Part shown: piece by piece, positions 8,151 to 17,869 of the stretch
How positions within the stretch are numbered: the first letter of the stretch is position 1
Layout: the number at the start of each line of letters is the position of its first letter
DNA from: CAVQCJ01 sp963849365
GTDB lineage: Bacteria > Actinomycetota > Actinomycetes > Prado026
Length of the DNA: 64,000 bases
Direction of reading: 5' to 3'
Assembly: GCA_963849365.1 (NCBI GenBank)
Contig: CAWKHA010000004.1
Coordinates: forward strand, 1,964,940 to 2,028,939
Translations under genes and position numbers: made by a program
Notes under the pieces: model-generated
What the model saw: the letters and a program-made list of their open reading frames with translations, nothing else
Told to the model about the DNA's origin: nothing
The model's database searches: none

Positions 8151-8792
8151 GTGGACCAGCGCTCGCAGCTGCAGACGCCCGCCCCGCAGGCGCGCTACAT
8201 CCTGCCCAACTTCATCGAGCGGACCGCCCAGGGCTTCCGCGAGTACAACCCGTACGCGAAGCTCTTCGAGGAGCGCATCATCTTCCTCGGTGTGCAGATC
8301 GACGACGCGTCCGCCGACGACGTGATGGCGCAGCTGCTGTGCCTGGAGTCGATGGACCCCGACCGGGACATCCAGATCTACATCAACTCCCCGGGCGGCT
8401 CGTACACCGCGATGACCGCCATCTACGACACGATGCGGTTCGTGAAGCCGGACATCCACACGGTCTGCCTCGGGCAGGCCGCCTCCGCCGCGGCGGTGCT
8501 GCTGGCGGCCGGGTCCCCCGGCAAGCGGTTCGCCCTGCCGCACTCGCGGATCCTGATCCACCAGCCGTACACCGAGGGCGGCGGCCAGGGCTCGGACATC
8601 GAGATCCAGGCCAACGAGATCCTCCGGATGCGGGCCGAGATGGAGGGCATCCTGGCCCTGCACACCGGGCGCGACCTCGAGCAGGTCCGCAAGGACATCG
8701 AGCGCGACAAGATCCTCACCGCGGACGACGCGCTGGAGTACGGCCTGGTCGACCAGGTGATCCCCTCCCGGAAGGCCTCGGCCGCCGTCTGA
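8151..8792 (+). CDS. clpP2: ATP-dependent Clp protease proteolytic subunit ClpP2
   Basis: A 213-residue partner of ClpP1. Catalytic Ser in CLGQAASAAAVLLAAG, His in LIHQPYTEGG, and the YINSPGGSYTAM strand. The first residues, ahead of YILPNFIERT, are the usual processed N-terminal extension. The start is GTG 8151, 27 bp after clpP1, preceded by GAGGAAGAAGAGG. A strong hairpin at 8844-8872 follows the gene and separates it from clpX. Confidence 0.97.
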   Translation: MDQRSQLQTPAPQARYILPNFIERTAQGFREYNPYAKLFEERIIFLGVQIDDASADDVMAQLLCLESMDPDRDIQIYINSPGGSYTAMTAIYDTMRFVKPDIHTVCLGQAASAAAVLLAAGSPGKRFALPHSRILIHQPYTEGGGQGSDIEIQANEILRMRAEMEGILALHTGRDLEQVRKDIERDKILTADDALEYGLVDQVIPSRKASAAV

Positions 8793-8843
8793 CCCCGGCG
8801 CCCCCGCCCCCGGTCCCAGGCCCCCCGCGGGCCGGCCGCATCC

Positions 8844-8872
8844 GGCCCTGTCCGCTCTCAGCGGACAGGGCC
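8844..8872 (+). terminator. Strong hairpin between clpP2 and clpX
   Basis: A 13-bp perfect stem (GGCCCTGTCCGCT with its complement, 8844-8856 and 8860-8872) around a 3-nt loop. It sits 51 bp after the clpP2 stop and 113 bp before clpX, and suggests clpX has its own promoter. No T-run follows, as is common for actinobacterial terminators. Confidence 0.75.
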
Positions 8873-8985
8873 GACGCGCCACCGAATGGCGGTCCCATGG
8901 TCCACGGGACGGGGTACGGTCGATCCGTCCGGCCCGACCGCCGGCGTCGTGGTCGGCGTCGCTCGCAGCGAAGGAGATCCCCCCG

Positions 8986-10263
<1,278 letters not shown>

Positions 10264-10302
10264 ACCCCGCCGTAGCGCCGCGGGCTCGCTGCGCGACGGC
10301 TG

Positions 10303-10977
10303 CTACTGCAGCGCCCACGCCTCGTCGGCCCAGCCGGCCACGACTGCCGGCGGGACCGGGGGACCGGTGCGCTGGGCCAGGACGATCACTGCCAGGTCGC
10401 CGTGCATGCGTATGCACGTGACGAGCTTGCCGGAGGCCTGGCAAAGGTCCGGACCGTACGCCTTGAGTCCCGCCTTCGCGGCGACCTCCGGCTGCACAGC
10501 GGTCATGTTCGGGCCGCGCGCGACGAGCAGCACGGTCTGCTCCCGGGGATCCAGGCCGTACAGCGCGCCGGCGACCTTGTTGTCGCCGCCGGCCCGGTCC
10601 GACGCCTGGGCCATCGCACTCTCCATGACCTTGCTGTACGGCGAGGAGGTGTTGCGGTCCATGCCGCCCAGCTGCTCGGGCAGGACCAGCCGGCTGCGCT
10701 GCCTCCACCACCAGGCGCCGCCGACAGCGGCGATCAGGACCACGAGGACCACCAGCAGCGCGACCCACGGCGCGTTCGACCTCGGTGCCGGTGCCGCCGT
10801 CTGCTGGTAGGGCGTGCCGAACGTGTTCGCCGCTGCGCCGCCGAACGGGTTCGTCGCCACAGCACCCGGCGCGGAGCCACCGGTGGACCCGCCCGGTCGC
10901 GAGCCGCCGGGGTTGGCGTAGTAGCCGAAACGGTCGGCCCCGCCGGGCCCCGAACCACCGAACTGGTTGCCTGCCAT
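10303..10977 (-). CDS. Single-pass membrane protein, paralogue of the next gene
   Basis: A 224-residue protein of unknown function. The N-terminal about 65 residues are Gly/Pro/Ala-rich and probably disordered (MAGNQFGGSGPGGADRFGYY, then repeated NPFGG/NTFGTP motifs). One membrane helix follows (WVALLVVLVVLIAAVGGAWW), then a soluble domain of about 130 residues outside the membrane. It shares its architecture and the N-terminal pattern with the protein at 11017-11772, so the pair is a tandem duplication. It is convergent with clpX and ends 39 bp from it. Confidence 0.8.
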   Translation of the reverse strand: MAGNQFGGSGPGGADRFGYYANPGGSRPGGSTGGSAPGAVATNPFGGAAANTFGTPYQQTAAPAPRSNAPWVALLVVLVVLIAAVGGAWWWRQRSRLVLPEQLGGMDRNTSSPYSKVMESAMAQASDRAGGDNKVAGALYGLDPREQTVLLVARGPNMTAVQPEVAAKAGLKAYGPDLCQASGKLVTCIRMHGDLAVIVLAQRTGPPVPPAVVAGWADEAWALQ

Positions 10978-11016
10978 CGTCTACAGCTGCCGCCGGACCG
11001 GGTCTTCGGGCATGCC

Positions 11017-11772
11017 CTAGACCTGGCGCCAGATCTCGGACACCAGGGCGGCCACCGAGGCCTCGTCGGCTGCCGCGCTCCGGGTCACGCTGACGGCCAT
11101 CACGGTCAGGTCGCCGTCCGAGCGCTCGCAGACCGTGACGTGGTCGGCCACCGAGGTCGCACACGTGCTGCCGTCGATCTGGTGCGTCGTACCGATGTTG
11201 TTGCCGAAGGTGGCCATGTCGTCGTCGACGTTCGTACGTCCGCGGGCGGCTGCGGCGATAAGGATCTTGGTGTTGTCGACCCCGTACGCCTTGAACTGCA
11301 TCTGGATGCCGGGGTTCTCCTGCTGCAACTGCTTCTGAGCGTTGTCGACGGCGGTCTGGACCGCCGGCTCCTGGGACTCGGGCAGCCCGCCCAGGCTCAC
11401 CGGCAGCGTGACCGGGCGGGACCGCTGGTAGATGTGGTAGCCCACCCCGAGGGCCGCGATCACGGCGACGACGACCACCGCGATGACGATCGGCTTGGCC
11501 TTGGACGACTTCGGGGGTGCCGGGGGGGGCGAGCCATAGGTCGGGGTACCGAACGGGGCCTGCGTGCCGAACGGCGCCTGTGGGCCGGGCGGGGTCCCGA
11601 ACGGGTTGGCCGCTGCGGGTGCGGCCGGTGCGGCCGGTGCGGCCGGTGCGGCAGGGGGCCCGCCGAACTGGCCGGCGCCGCCCGGGGCCGTCTGCTGCGC
11701 GGGCGTGCCGAAGTAGCCGAAGCGGTCGTCGCCTCCGGCCGGCGGACCGGCGCTGAACCGGTTGTCGCTCAT
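11017..11772 (-). CDS. Single-pass membrane protein, paralogue of the previous gene
   Basis: A 251-residue protein: a disordered N-terminus (MSDNRFSAGPPAGGDDRFGY) with an Ala-Ala-Pro tract encoded by 9-bp repeats near 11620-11655, one membrane helix (AKPIVIAVVVVAVIAALGVG) and an extracellular domain. The common core of both paralogues includes L.LPxxLGG just after the helix, and a single cysteine pair (about STCATSVADHVTVC). Function unknown; no enzymatic motif seen. ATG 11772 was chosen because the frame upstream shows no protein-like composition. It lies 39 bp upstream of its paralogue on the same strand. Confidence 0.8.
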   Translation of the reverse strand: MSDNRFSAGPPAGGDDRFGYFGTPAQQTAPGGAGQFGGPPAAPAAPAAPAAPAAANPFGTPPGPQAPFGTQAPFGTPTYGSPPPAPPKSSKAKPIVIAVVVVAVIAALGVGYHIYQRSRPVTLPVSLGGLPESQEPAVQTAVDNAQKQLQQENPGIQMQFKAYGVDNTKILIAAAARGRTNVDDDMATFGNNIGTTHQIDGSTCATSVADHVTVCERSDGDLTVMAVSVTRSAAADEASVAALVSEIWRQV

Positions 11773-11848
11773 CTGGGACCCCCAGGGATAGGCCACAGAA
11801 TCCTTCGGCCTGTTCCGGCGGGCACTTGATCGGTCCAGGTGTGGTCGT

Positions 11849-12607
11849 TCAGGCCGGCGGCGGGGGCCAGGTGCTGGCCCCCAGCTCGCGCGAGATCGCG
11901 CGCGCCGCCTCCCGTACGGCATCACGGGTCGCGTCGTCCACCGGCCAGGACCCGCTCGGGACGACGACGCCGATCGCGCCGGCGACGGTCCGCGACGCGT
12001 CGAACAGCGGAGCACCCAGCCCGCACTCGCCCAGGACCGCCTCGTCCACCTCGACCGCCGTCCCGCTGGCACGCACGGTGGCCAGCTGGCCGGCGAGCTC
12101 GCCCGGCGAGGTCACCGTCTCGCCGGTCATGCTGCGCAACGGTGGGCCCGCCAGCAACCGGGCCTCCTCGTCGGGCATGAAAGCGATCATCGCCTTGCCC
12201 AGCGAGCTGGCGTGCGCCGGGATCACGATGCCCACCTCGGGCATCTGGCGGCTGCCGTCCGGGCGTGGCTCGTGATGGATGATCACGACGTCGTCCAGCA
12301 GCAGAACGCCGCTGCGGACGGCGAGCCCGGTCCGCTTCGCGAGGTCCTCGGCCCAGGGGATGGCCTTGGACCGCAGCTCGAGCGTGTCGAGGTAGACGTT
12401 CCCGAGCCGGAGCACGGCCGGCCCCAGCTGGTAGCGGCTGGAGCCGTGCTCCTGGACCACCATCCCGTGCCGGACCAGGGTCTTGACCAGGCCGTGGACG
12501 GTCGACGGCGGCAGCTCGAGCCGCGCGGCGAGCTCGGTCAGGGTCATCCGCCTGGCGCCCTGCAGGGCGGTCAGAACCCGGATCGCGCGGTCCACGGACT
12601 GGATCAC
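11849..12607 (-). CDS. IclR-family transcriptional regulator of the glycerol/dihydroxyacetone operon
   Basis: About 252 residues: an N-terminal winged helix-turn-helix (SVDRAIRVLTALQGARRMTL, TELAARLELPPSTVHGLVKT) and a C-terminal effector-binding domain (PAHASSLGKAMIAFMPDEEA, DEAVLGECGLGAPLFD). It is divergent from glpF-dhaKLM, as GylR is from the glycerol operon in Streptomyces, so control of that operon is a strong inference. GTG 12607 with GGAGAG upstream was chosen; the frame is open to 12667. Inverted repeats between this gene and glpF are candidate operators. Confidence 0.9.
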   Translation of the reverse strand: MIQSVDRAIRVLTALQGARRMTLTELAARLELPPSTVHGLVKTLVRHGMVVQEHGSSRYQLGPAVLRLGNVYLDTLELRSKAIPWAEDLAKRTGLAVRSGVLLLDDVVIIHHEPRPDGSRQMPEVGIVIPAHASSLGKAMIAFMPDEEARLLAGPPLRSMTGETVTSPGELAGQLATVRASGTAVEVDEAVLGECGLGAPLFDASRTVAGAIGVVVPSGSWPVDDATRDAVREAARAISRELGASTWPPPPA

Positions 12608-12661
12608 GAGGGCAGTCTCTCCGTTCCGGTTCAGGCTCGGGCTGCGACACGACAGAGGGAT

Positions 12662-12733
12662 ATTCACGCAGAACCCTTGCCAAGAGTGAATCAGGTGTGT
12701 AACTTCCGCGTCACATTCGACATTACCGAATGT
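12662..12733. promoter_or_regulatory. Inverted repeats upstream of glpF (candidate IclR operators)
   Basis: ATTCAC (12662-12667) is matched by GTGAAT (12686-12691). ACATTCG (12713-12719) is matched by CGAATGT (12727-12733) across a 7-nt spacer. Both lie between the IclR gene and glpF; the second ends 39 bp before the glpF start, a position where repressor binding would block transcription. Confidence 0.6.
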
Positions 12734-12772
12734 CCTTCGAGATCTTACTCACCACAGGAAGGGTCCAGGCCA

Positions 12773-13558
12773 ATGCTCGACGAGACCTCTCTGGCGCAAC
12801 GGCTCACCGCTGAGTTCATCGGAACGGCGTTCCTGGTCTTCATCGGCGTGGGCTCGGTCCCCGCCACGCTGATCGTGAACGGGAACGCCCCGTTCACCAT
12901 GGCGGACCTCGGAATGATCTCGCTCGCCTTCGGCACGATCGTCGTCGCGACGGTCTACGCACTCGGTCACGTGGGCGGCAACCACATCAACCCGGCCGTG
13001 ACGCTCGGGCTCGCCGTCTCCGGCAAGTTCCCGTGGTCGCAGGTCGGACCGTACCTCGCTGCGCAGGTCGGCGGGGCCATCCTCGGTGCCGCCGCCATCA
13101 TCGGCGTGCTCGGCAAGAAGGCCAGCGACGTCGGCCTCGGGGTCGCCTCCTACGGCGACATCAGCTGGGTGCAGGCGTTCACCGCGGAGTTCGTCGGGAC
13201 GTTCATCCTCGTCTTCACGATCTTCGGCGTCATCCACCGCAAGGCCGCGGCCGGCTTCGCCGGCGTCGCGATCGGCCTGGTCGTCTTCGCCGCGATCATC
13301 CCGGTGGCACCGGCGACGGGCGCGTCGATCAACCCGGCCCGTACCGTCGGCCCCATGCTCGTCCAGCAGATCGCCGGCGGGACCGTGAAGTGGAGCCAGC
13401 TGCCCGTGTACCTGGCTGCCGAGCTCTTCGCCGGCGTCGTCGCGGCGCTCGCGTTCGGGATCATCAGCCGGACCCCGATCGACGGCTCGGCGGGCGCAGG
13501 CATCGACCTGGGCGACCCCGAGTCCAGCGACCTCGCCAGCTCGTCGAGCACGAGCTGA
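12773..13558 (+). CDS. glpF: Glycerol uptake facilitator (MIP/aquaporin family)
   Basis: A 261-residue membrane channel with six predicted helices. Both family NPA boxes are present, GNHINPAVTLGLAV and GASINPARTVGPML. The second has arginine after NPA (NPAR), as is usual in this family. It admits glycerol, and possibly dihydroxyacetone, by facilitated diffusion. ATG 12773 is preceded by AGGAAGGG. It is the first gene of the glpF-dhaK-dhaL-dhaM operon (37 bp to dhaK) and supplies the substrate pool for the kinase. Confidence 0.93.
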   Translation: MLDETSLAQRLTAEFIGTAFLVFIGVGSVPATLIVNGNAPFTMADLGMISLAFGTIVVATVYALGHVGGNHINPAVTLGLAVSGKFPWSQVGPYLAAQVGGAILGAAAIIGVLGKKASDVGLGVASYGDISWVQAFTAEFVGTFILVFTIFGVIHRKAAAGFAGVAIGLVVFAAIIPVAPATGASINPARTVGPMLVQQIAGGTVKWSQLPVYLAAELFAGVVAALAFGIISRTPIDGSAGAGIDLGDPESSDLASSSSTS

Positions 13559-13595
13559 CCCCTCCCACGACCATAGACGCTGAGGAAGGCACACC

Positions 13596-14597
13596 ATGAA
13601 GAAGCTGATCAACGCTCCCGAGGACGTGGTCTCCGATGCCCTGCGCGGCGTAGAGGCCGCCCATCCCGACCTGGCCGTCGACCACCAGAACAAGATCATC
13701 TACAGGGCCGATGCGCCCCGGCAGGGCAAGGTCGGGATCATCTCCGGAGGCGGGTCGGGCCACGAGCCGCTGCACGGCGGGTTCGTCGGCCTGGGCATGC
13801 TCGACGCTGCGTGCGCCGGCGAGATCTTCACCTCACCGGTGCCCGACCAGATGCTGGCGGCGACCAAGCTCGTCGACGGTGGTGCCGGCGTGCTGCACGT
13901 GGTGAAGAACTACACCGGCGACGTCATGAACTTCGAGATGGGCGCCGAGCTGGCGGCGGCCGAGACCGGCGCGCGGGTCGTGTCGGTGGTCACCGACGAC
14001 GATGTCGCGGTGCAGGACAGCACCTGGACAGCCGGGCGGCGCGGCGTCGGCGTCACGGTGCTGCTGGAGAAGATCGCCGGAGCGGCGGCCGAGCAGGGCC
14101 GGGACCTCGACGCGGTTGCCGAGGTCGCCCGGACGGTGAACGCCAACGGCCGCAGCATGGGGCTCGCGCTCACCTCCTGCACCGTCCCGGCGGCCGGGAA
14201 GCCGACCTTCGACCTCGGCGACGACGAGATGGAGCTCGGCGTCGGCATCCACGGCGAGCCGGGCCGGGAGCGGCTCCCGCTGGCGCCGGCGCGCGACATC
14301 GCGGCCATGCTGGTCGAGCCGATCCTGGCCGACCTGCCGTTCACCTCCGGCGACCAGGTCATCGCGTTCGTCAACGGCCTGGGTGGCACGCCGCTGATCG
14401 AGCTCTACGTGATGTACAACGAGGTCGACAAGATCCTGTCCGGGAACGGTGTCCGGGTCGCGAGGTCGCTCGTCGGCTCGTACATCACCTCCCTCGACAT
14501 GGCCGGCACGTCGGTGACCCTGCTGCGGGTCGACGACGAGCTGCTCACGCTGTGGGACGCCCCGGTCCGGACCCCGGCACTGAGGTGGGGGACCTGA
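13596..14597 (+). CDS. dhaK: PTS-dependent dihydroxyacetone kinase, substrate-binding subunit DhaK
   Basis: A 333-residue subunit that binds dihydroxyacetone covalently through a histidine. The N-terminal substrate loop is ISGGGSGHEPLHGGFVGLGM, and the hemiaminal-forming histidine lies in MELGVGIHGEPGRER. It hands its substrate to DhaL for phosphorylation. ATG 13596 follows GAGGAAGG. It is 4 bp upstream of dhaL. The separate DhaK, DhaL and DhaM genes mark the PEP-dependent rather than ATP-dependent enzyme. Confidence 0.97.
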   Translation: MKKLINAPEDVVSDALRGVEAAHPDLAVDHQNKIIYRADAPRQGKVGIISGGGSGHEPLHGGFVGLGMLDAACAGEIFTSPVPDQMLAATKLVDGGAGVLHVVKNYTGDVMNFEMGAELAAAETGARVVSVVTDDDVAVQDSTWTAGRRGVGVTVLLEKIAGAAAEQGRDLDAVAEVARTVNANGRSMGLALTSCTVPAAGKPTFDLGDDEMELGVGIHGEPGRERLPLAPARDIAAMLVEPILADLPFTSGDQVIAFVNGLGGTPLIELYVMYNEVDKILSGNGVRVARSLVGSYITSLDMAGTSVTLLRVDDELLTLWDAPVRTPALRWGT

Positions 14598-14601
14598 CCA
14601 G

Positions 14602-15234
14602 ATGAACGACAGCGCGACCACGGCGGAGCTCGAGCAGTGGGTGCGGAACTTCGCCCAGCTGATCGAGCAGAACAAGGACGACCTCACCGAGCTCGACGCG
14701 GCGATCGGCGATGCCGACCACGGCGCGAACATGGACCGCGGGATGAGGGCCGCCGTGGCCGCGCTGGACGAGACCGCACCGGCCAACCCGTCCGCGCTGT
14801 TCACCAGAGTCGGGATGACGCTCGTGTCCACCGTGGGCGGGGCCAGCGGCCCCTTGTACGGGACCTTCTTCCTGCGGCTCGGGGGTGCGCTCGGCGACAG
14901 CGAGCCGGTCACCGGCGAGCAGCTCGCGGTGGCGCTGCGCGCCGGGCTGGACGGCGTGGTCGCCCGGGGCAAGGCCGAGGCCGGGGACAAGACCATGTTC
15001 GACGCGCTCGCCCCGGCCGTCGACGCGGTCGACCTGGCGGTCGCCGCGGACGAGCCGCTGAGCGAGGTCTTCGCCCGGGCCAGTACGGCGGCGGGGGCCG
15101 GGCGCGACGCGACCATCCCGATGCTCGCCCGCAAAGGCCGGGCCAGCTACCTCGGAGAGCGCAGCGTCGGCCACCAGGACCCGGGCGCGACCAGTGCCGC
15201 GCTCCTGCTCGCAGCGGCCGACCAGGTGTTCTGA
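14602..15234 (+). CDS. dhaL: PTS-dependent dihydroxyacetone kinase, ADP-binding subunit DhaL
   Basis: A 210-residue subunit that keeps a tightly bound ADP/ATP as coenzyme. It moves phosphate from DhaM to dihydroxyacetone. The metal/nucleotide motif GDADHGANMDRG lies at about residues 37-48. VGGASGPLYGTFF and AGDKTMFDALAPA are conserved DhaL blocks. The start is ATG 14602. The next gene, dhaM, starts 2 bp after the stop, so coupled translation is expected. Confidence 0.96.
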   Translation: MNDSATTAELEQWVRNFAQLIEQNKDDLTELDAAIGDADHGANMDRGMRAAVAALDETAPANPSALFTRVGMTLVSTVGGASGPLYGTFFLRLGGALGDSEPVTGEQLAVALRAGLDGVVARGKAEAGDKTMFDALAPAVDAVDLAVAADEPLSEVFARASTAAGAGRDATIPMLARKGRASYLGERSVGHQDPGATSAALLLAAADQVF

Positions 15235-15235
15235 C

Positions 15236-17767
15236 ATGGTCACGAAGGCGGCCACCGGCGAAGGTGTCGGCATCGTGGTGGTGTCGCACAGCCGGCCGCT
15301 CGCCAGGGCTGCGGTCGCGCTCGCGGCCGAGATGGTGCACGGGCGCAGCTTCCGGGTCGCCGTCGCCGCCGGACTCGACGAGTCGACGTTCGGTACCGAC
15401 GCGGTCCAGATCAAGTCAGCCATCGAGGAGATGGACGGGCCGGACGGGGTCGTCGTGCTCATGGACCTGGGCAGCGCGGTGCTGAGTGCCGAGCTCGCGC
15501 TCGACCTGCTCGACGACCAGGCTGCCCGCGAGCGCGTCGTCCTGTGCCCGGCCCCCTTGGTCGAAGGCCTCGTGGTGGCCGCCGTCGCGGCCGCGGGCGG
15601 CGCAGCGGCCACCGAGGTAGCCGCGGAGGCATGTGCCGCCCTGATGGGCAAGACGGCCCATCTCAGCGGTGGCTCCGAGCCGCCGGCGGGTGCCGACGCC
15701 GACGCTCCGGCGGCGGCCGATGTGGTCGGAGTCTTCGAGGTCGAGAACGAGCACGGCCTTCACGCCCGCCCGGCCGCCCGGCTGGTGTCCGAGGTGAGCG
15801 GGCTCGACGCGGTCGTCCGAGTCCGCAACCTCACGACCGGCAGTGCACCCGTGCCTGCCTCGAGCCTGAGCCGGGTCGCCACGCTCGCGGCGCTGCGCGG
15901 GCACCGGGTCGAGGTGCAGGCGTCCGGCCCGCAGGCCGGCGACGCCGTCGAGCACGTGCTAGCTCTGGCGGCACGGCGGTTCGACGAGCCGGCACCGGCC
16001 GCTGCGACGGACGGCCGGGCAGCGGGCGCGCGGACGGCGGCCGACGCAGCGGCTGCGCCGATCGGGTCGGGACCGCAGCCGGCCGCGCCGGGGATCGGCA
16101 TCGGCCCGGTCCGCCGGCTTGCGCTGGAGCCGGTCGGTCGGGAGCACGACCCGTACCCCTCGGCCCCGCCGCCGGCGCAGTGGCGACGCGTGGTCGAGGC
16201 GGTCGCCGAGGTGCGGCGCGAGGTGGAACGGCTGCGTTCGGTCGCCGCACGCGAGGCGGGCGCGCAGGAGGCGGGCATCTTCGACGCACACCTCATGCTC
16301 CTCGGCGACGCCGAGCTGCTCGCCGACGTCAAGCAGCGGATCAACGCCGGGGCGCATGCGTCGGCCGCGTGGGCCGACTGCGTCCGCGGTGTGGAGCTGC
16401 AGTGGGCGGCCCTGCCGGACCCGTACCTGCGGGCCAGGGCCGAGGACGTGCGCGCCGTCGGCGACCAGGTGCTGGGCAGCCTGCTGGGCACTCCCGCCGT
16501 CCGTCGGTCAGCCGAAGGTGTGGTGGTCGCGCGCACGCTCACGCCGGCCGACGTCGCCGAGATGGACCGGGAGCACGTCGACGCCATCGTCATGGTCGGC
16601 GGCAGCCCCGCGTCGCACGTCGCGATCCTTGCCCGCGCGCAGGGCATCCCCGCGGTCGTCGGCGCCGGACCGGAGATCCTCGCGCTGGACGAAGGCACGG
16701 TCGTCGTCGTCGACGGCACGGCCGGGACGGTGGTGGTCGACCCGCCGGCCGACGTCCTGCTGAAGTACCGCGAGCAGGCCGCCGAGCTGGCCCGTGCCGC
16801 ACAGCTCGACCTGGCCGAGGCGGCCCGGGAGGCGCTCACCCGCGACGGCGCGGTCGTCGAGGTCGCCGCCAACATCGGGTCGGTGGCCGACGCCCGAGCG
16901 GCGGTGGCGGCAGGGGCCGACTCGGTCGGCCTGCTGCGGACCGAGTTCCTCTTCCTGGGTCGCGAGCGGCCACCGGACGCCGACGAGCAGGAGCGCGAGT
17001 ACCGGGCGATCGCCGTCGCGATGGCCGGCCGGGCGCTGACGATCCGCACGCTCGACGTCGGCGGCGACAAGCCGCTGCCGTACCTCCCGCTGCCGGCGGA
17101 GGACAACCCGTTCCTGGGGCTGCGCGGCATCCGTCTCGCGCTCCAGCGTCCGCAGCTGCTGGCCGAGCAGCTCGAGGCGCTGTGCCGTACGGCCGCCGAC
17201 CATCCGGTGAGCGTCATGTTCCCGATGGTGTCGACCGTGGACGAGCTGGTCCGCGCTCGAGCGGTGCTGGCCGACGTTGCCGGGGCGGGAGGGCCGCCCG
17301 CCGGGCTCCGGGTGGGCATGATGGTCGAGGTCCCCTCCGCCGCGCTGTCCATCGCGACGTTCTTGCCCCACCTGGACTTCGTGAGCATCGGCACCAACGA
17401 CCTGACCCAGTACACGCTGGCCGCCGAACGCGGGAACGCGGGGGTCGCGGCGCTCGCGGACGCGCTCGACCCGGCGGTGCTGCGTCTGGTGGCGATGGTC
17501 TGCAAGGCCGCGTCGGGACGCGTGCCGGTGGCGGTGTGCGGAGAGGTCGCCGCGGACCCGCTGGCCGTCCCGGTGCTCCTCGGGCTCGGGGTCGGGGAGC
17601 TCAGCGTGTCTCCGCAAGCCGTTCCCGGGGTCAAGCGCGCGGTCCGCGAGCTGGACCTGCTCGACTGCTCCGACCTGGCCGCCCGGGCCCTCGAGGCGGC
17701 CGGGGCGGGCCAGGTGCGGGCGCTCGTGGTATCGGCGCTGGCCGCCGCCGGCTCGCCGGCTCGCTAG
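15236..17767 (+). CDS. dhaM: DhaM-HPr-Enzyme I fusion phosphotransferase
   Basis: An 843-residue three-part protein. Residues about 1-130 are the mannose-type EIIA domain of DhaM, with the active histidine in VVVSHSRPLARAAV. Residues about 165-250 are HPr, with the histidine in ENEHGLHARPAARLV. Residues about 280-840 are a complete Enzyme I: the phospho-histidine in GGSPASHVAILARAQGIP, then the PEP-binding TIM-barrel with LLRTEFLFLGRERPP, DFVSIGTNDLTQYTLA and the catalytic cysteine in VAVCGEVAADP. Escherichia coli DhaM stops after a partial EI domain, so here the whole relay from PEP to DhaL is in one chain. ATG 15236 lies just after the dhaL stop. Confidence 0.95.
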   Translation: MVTKAATGEGVGIVVVSHSRPLARAAVALAAEMVHGRSFRVAVAAGLDESTFGTDAVQIKSAIEEMDGPDGVVVLMDLGSAVLSAELALDLLDDQAARERVVLCPAPLVEGLVVAAVAAAGGAAATEVAAEACAALMGKTAHLSGGSEPPAGADADAPAAADVVGVFEVENEHGLHARPAARLVSEVSGLDAVVRVRNLTTGSAPVPASSLSRVATLAALRGHRVEVQASGPQAGDAVEHVLALAARRFDEPAPAAATDGRAAGARTAADAAAAPIGSGPQPAAPGIGIGPVRRLALEPVGREHDPYPSAPPPAQWRRVVEAVAEVRREVERLRSVAAREAGAQEAGIFDAHLMLLGDAELLADVKQRINAGAHASAAWADCVRGVELQWAALPDPYLRARAEDVRAVGDQVLGSLLGTPAVRRSAEGVVVARTLTPADVAEMDREHVDAIVMVGGSPASHVAILARAQGIPAVVGAGPEILALDEGTVVVVDGTAGTVVVDPPADVLLKYREQAAELARAAQLDLAEAAREALTRDGAVVEVAANIGSVADARAAVAAGADSVGLLRTEFLFLGRERPPDADEQEREYRAIAVAMAGRALTIRTLDVGGDKPLPYLPLPAEDNPFLGLRGIRLALQRPQLLAEQLEALCRTAADHPVSVMFPMVSTVDELVRARAVLADVAGAGGPPAGLRVGMMVEVPSAALSIATFLPHLDFVSIGTNDLTQYTLAAERGNAGVAALADALDPAVLRLVAMVCKAASGRVPVAVCGEVAADPLAVPVLLGLGVGELSVSPQAVPGVKRAVRELDLLDCSDLAARALEAAGAGQVRALVVSALAAAGSPAR

Positions 17768-17802
17768 CTGCACTCGCCTCCGGCAGCCGGACGCGAAGTT
17801 GC

Positions 17803-17832
17803 TTGACATCTGATTGCTAGAGGTCTAGTAAT
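17803..17832 (+). promoter_or_regulatory. Promoter with overlapping MarR-type palindrome
   Basis: TTGACA (17803-17808), a 17-nt spacer and TAGTAA (17826-17831) form a good sigma-70 promoter. The palindrome ATTGCTAGA-GG-TCTAGTAAT (17813-17832, one mismatch) covers the spacer and the -10 box. It is an excellent candidate operator for the MarR protein encoded second in the operon. The site is visibly AT-rich against the surroundings. Confidence 0.78.
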
Positions 17833-17869
17833 TATCCCGCGGGGACAGAGACTTCTCCTGGAGGGTTCG

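Noticed and set aside
15544..17820. Long overlapping open frames within and antisense to dhaM
   Set aside because: Arg/Gly/Ala- or Ser/Thr-rich shadows of the real gene, with no start signals or domains.
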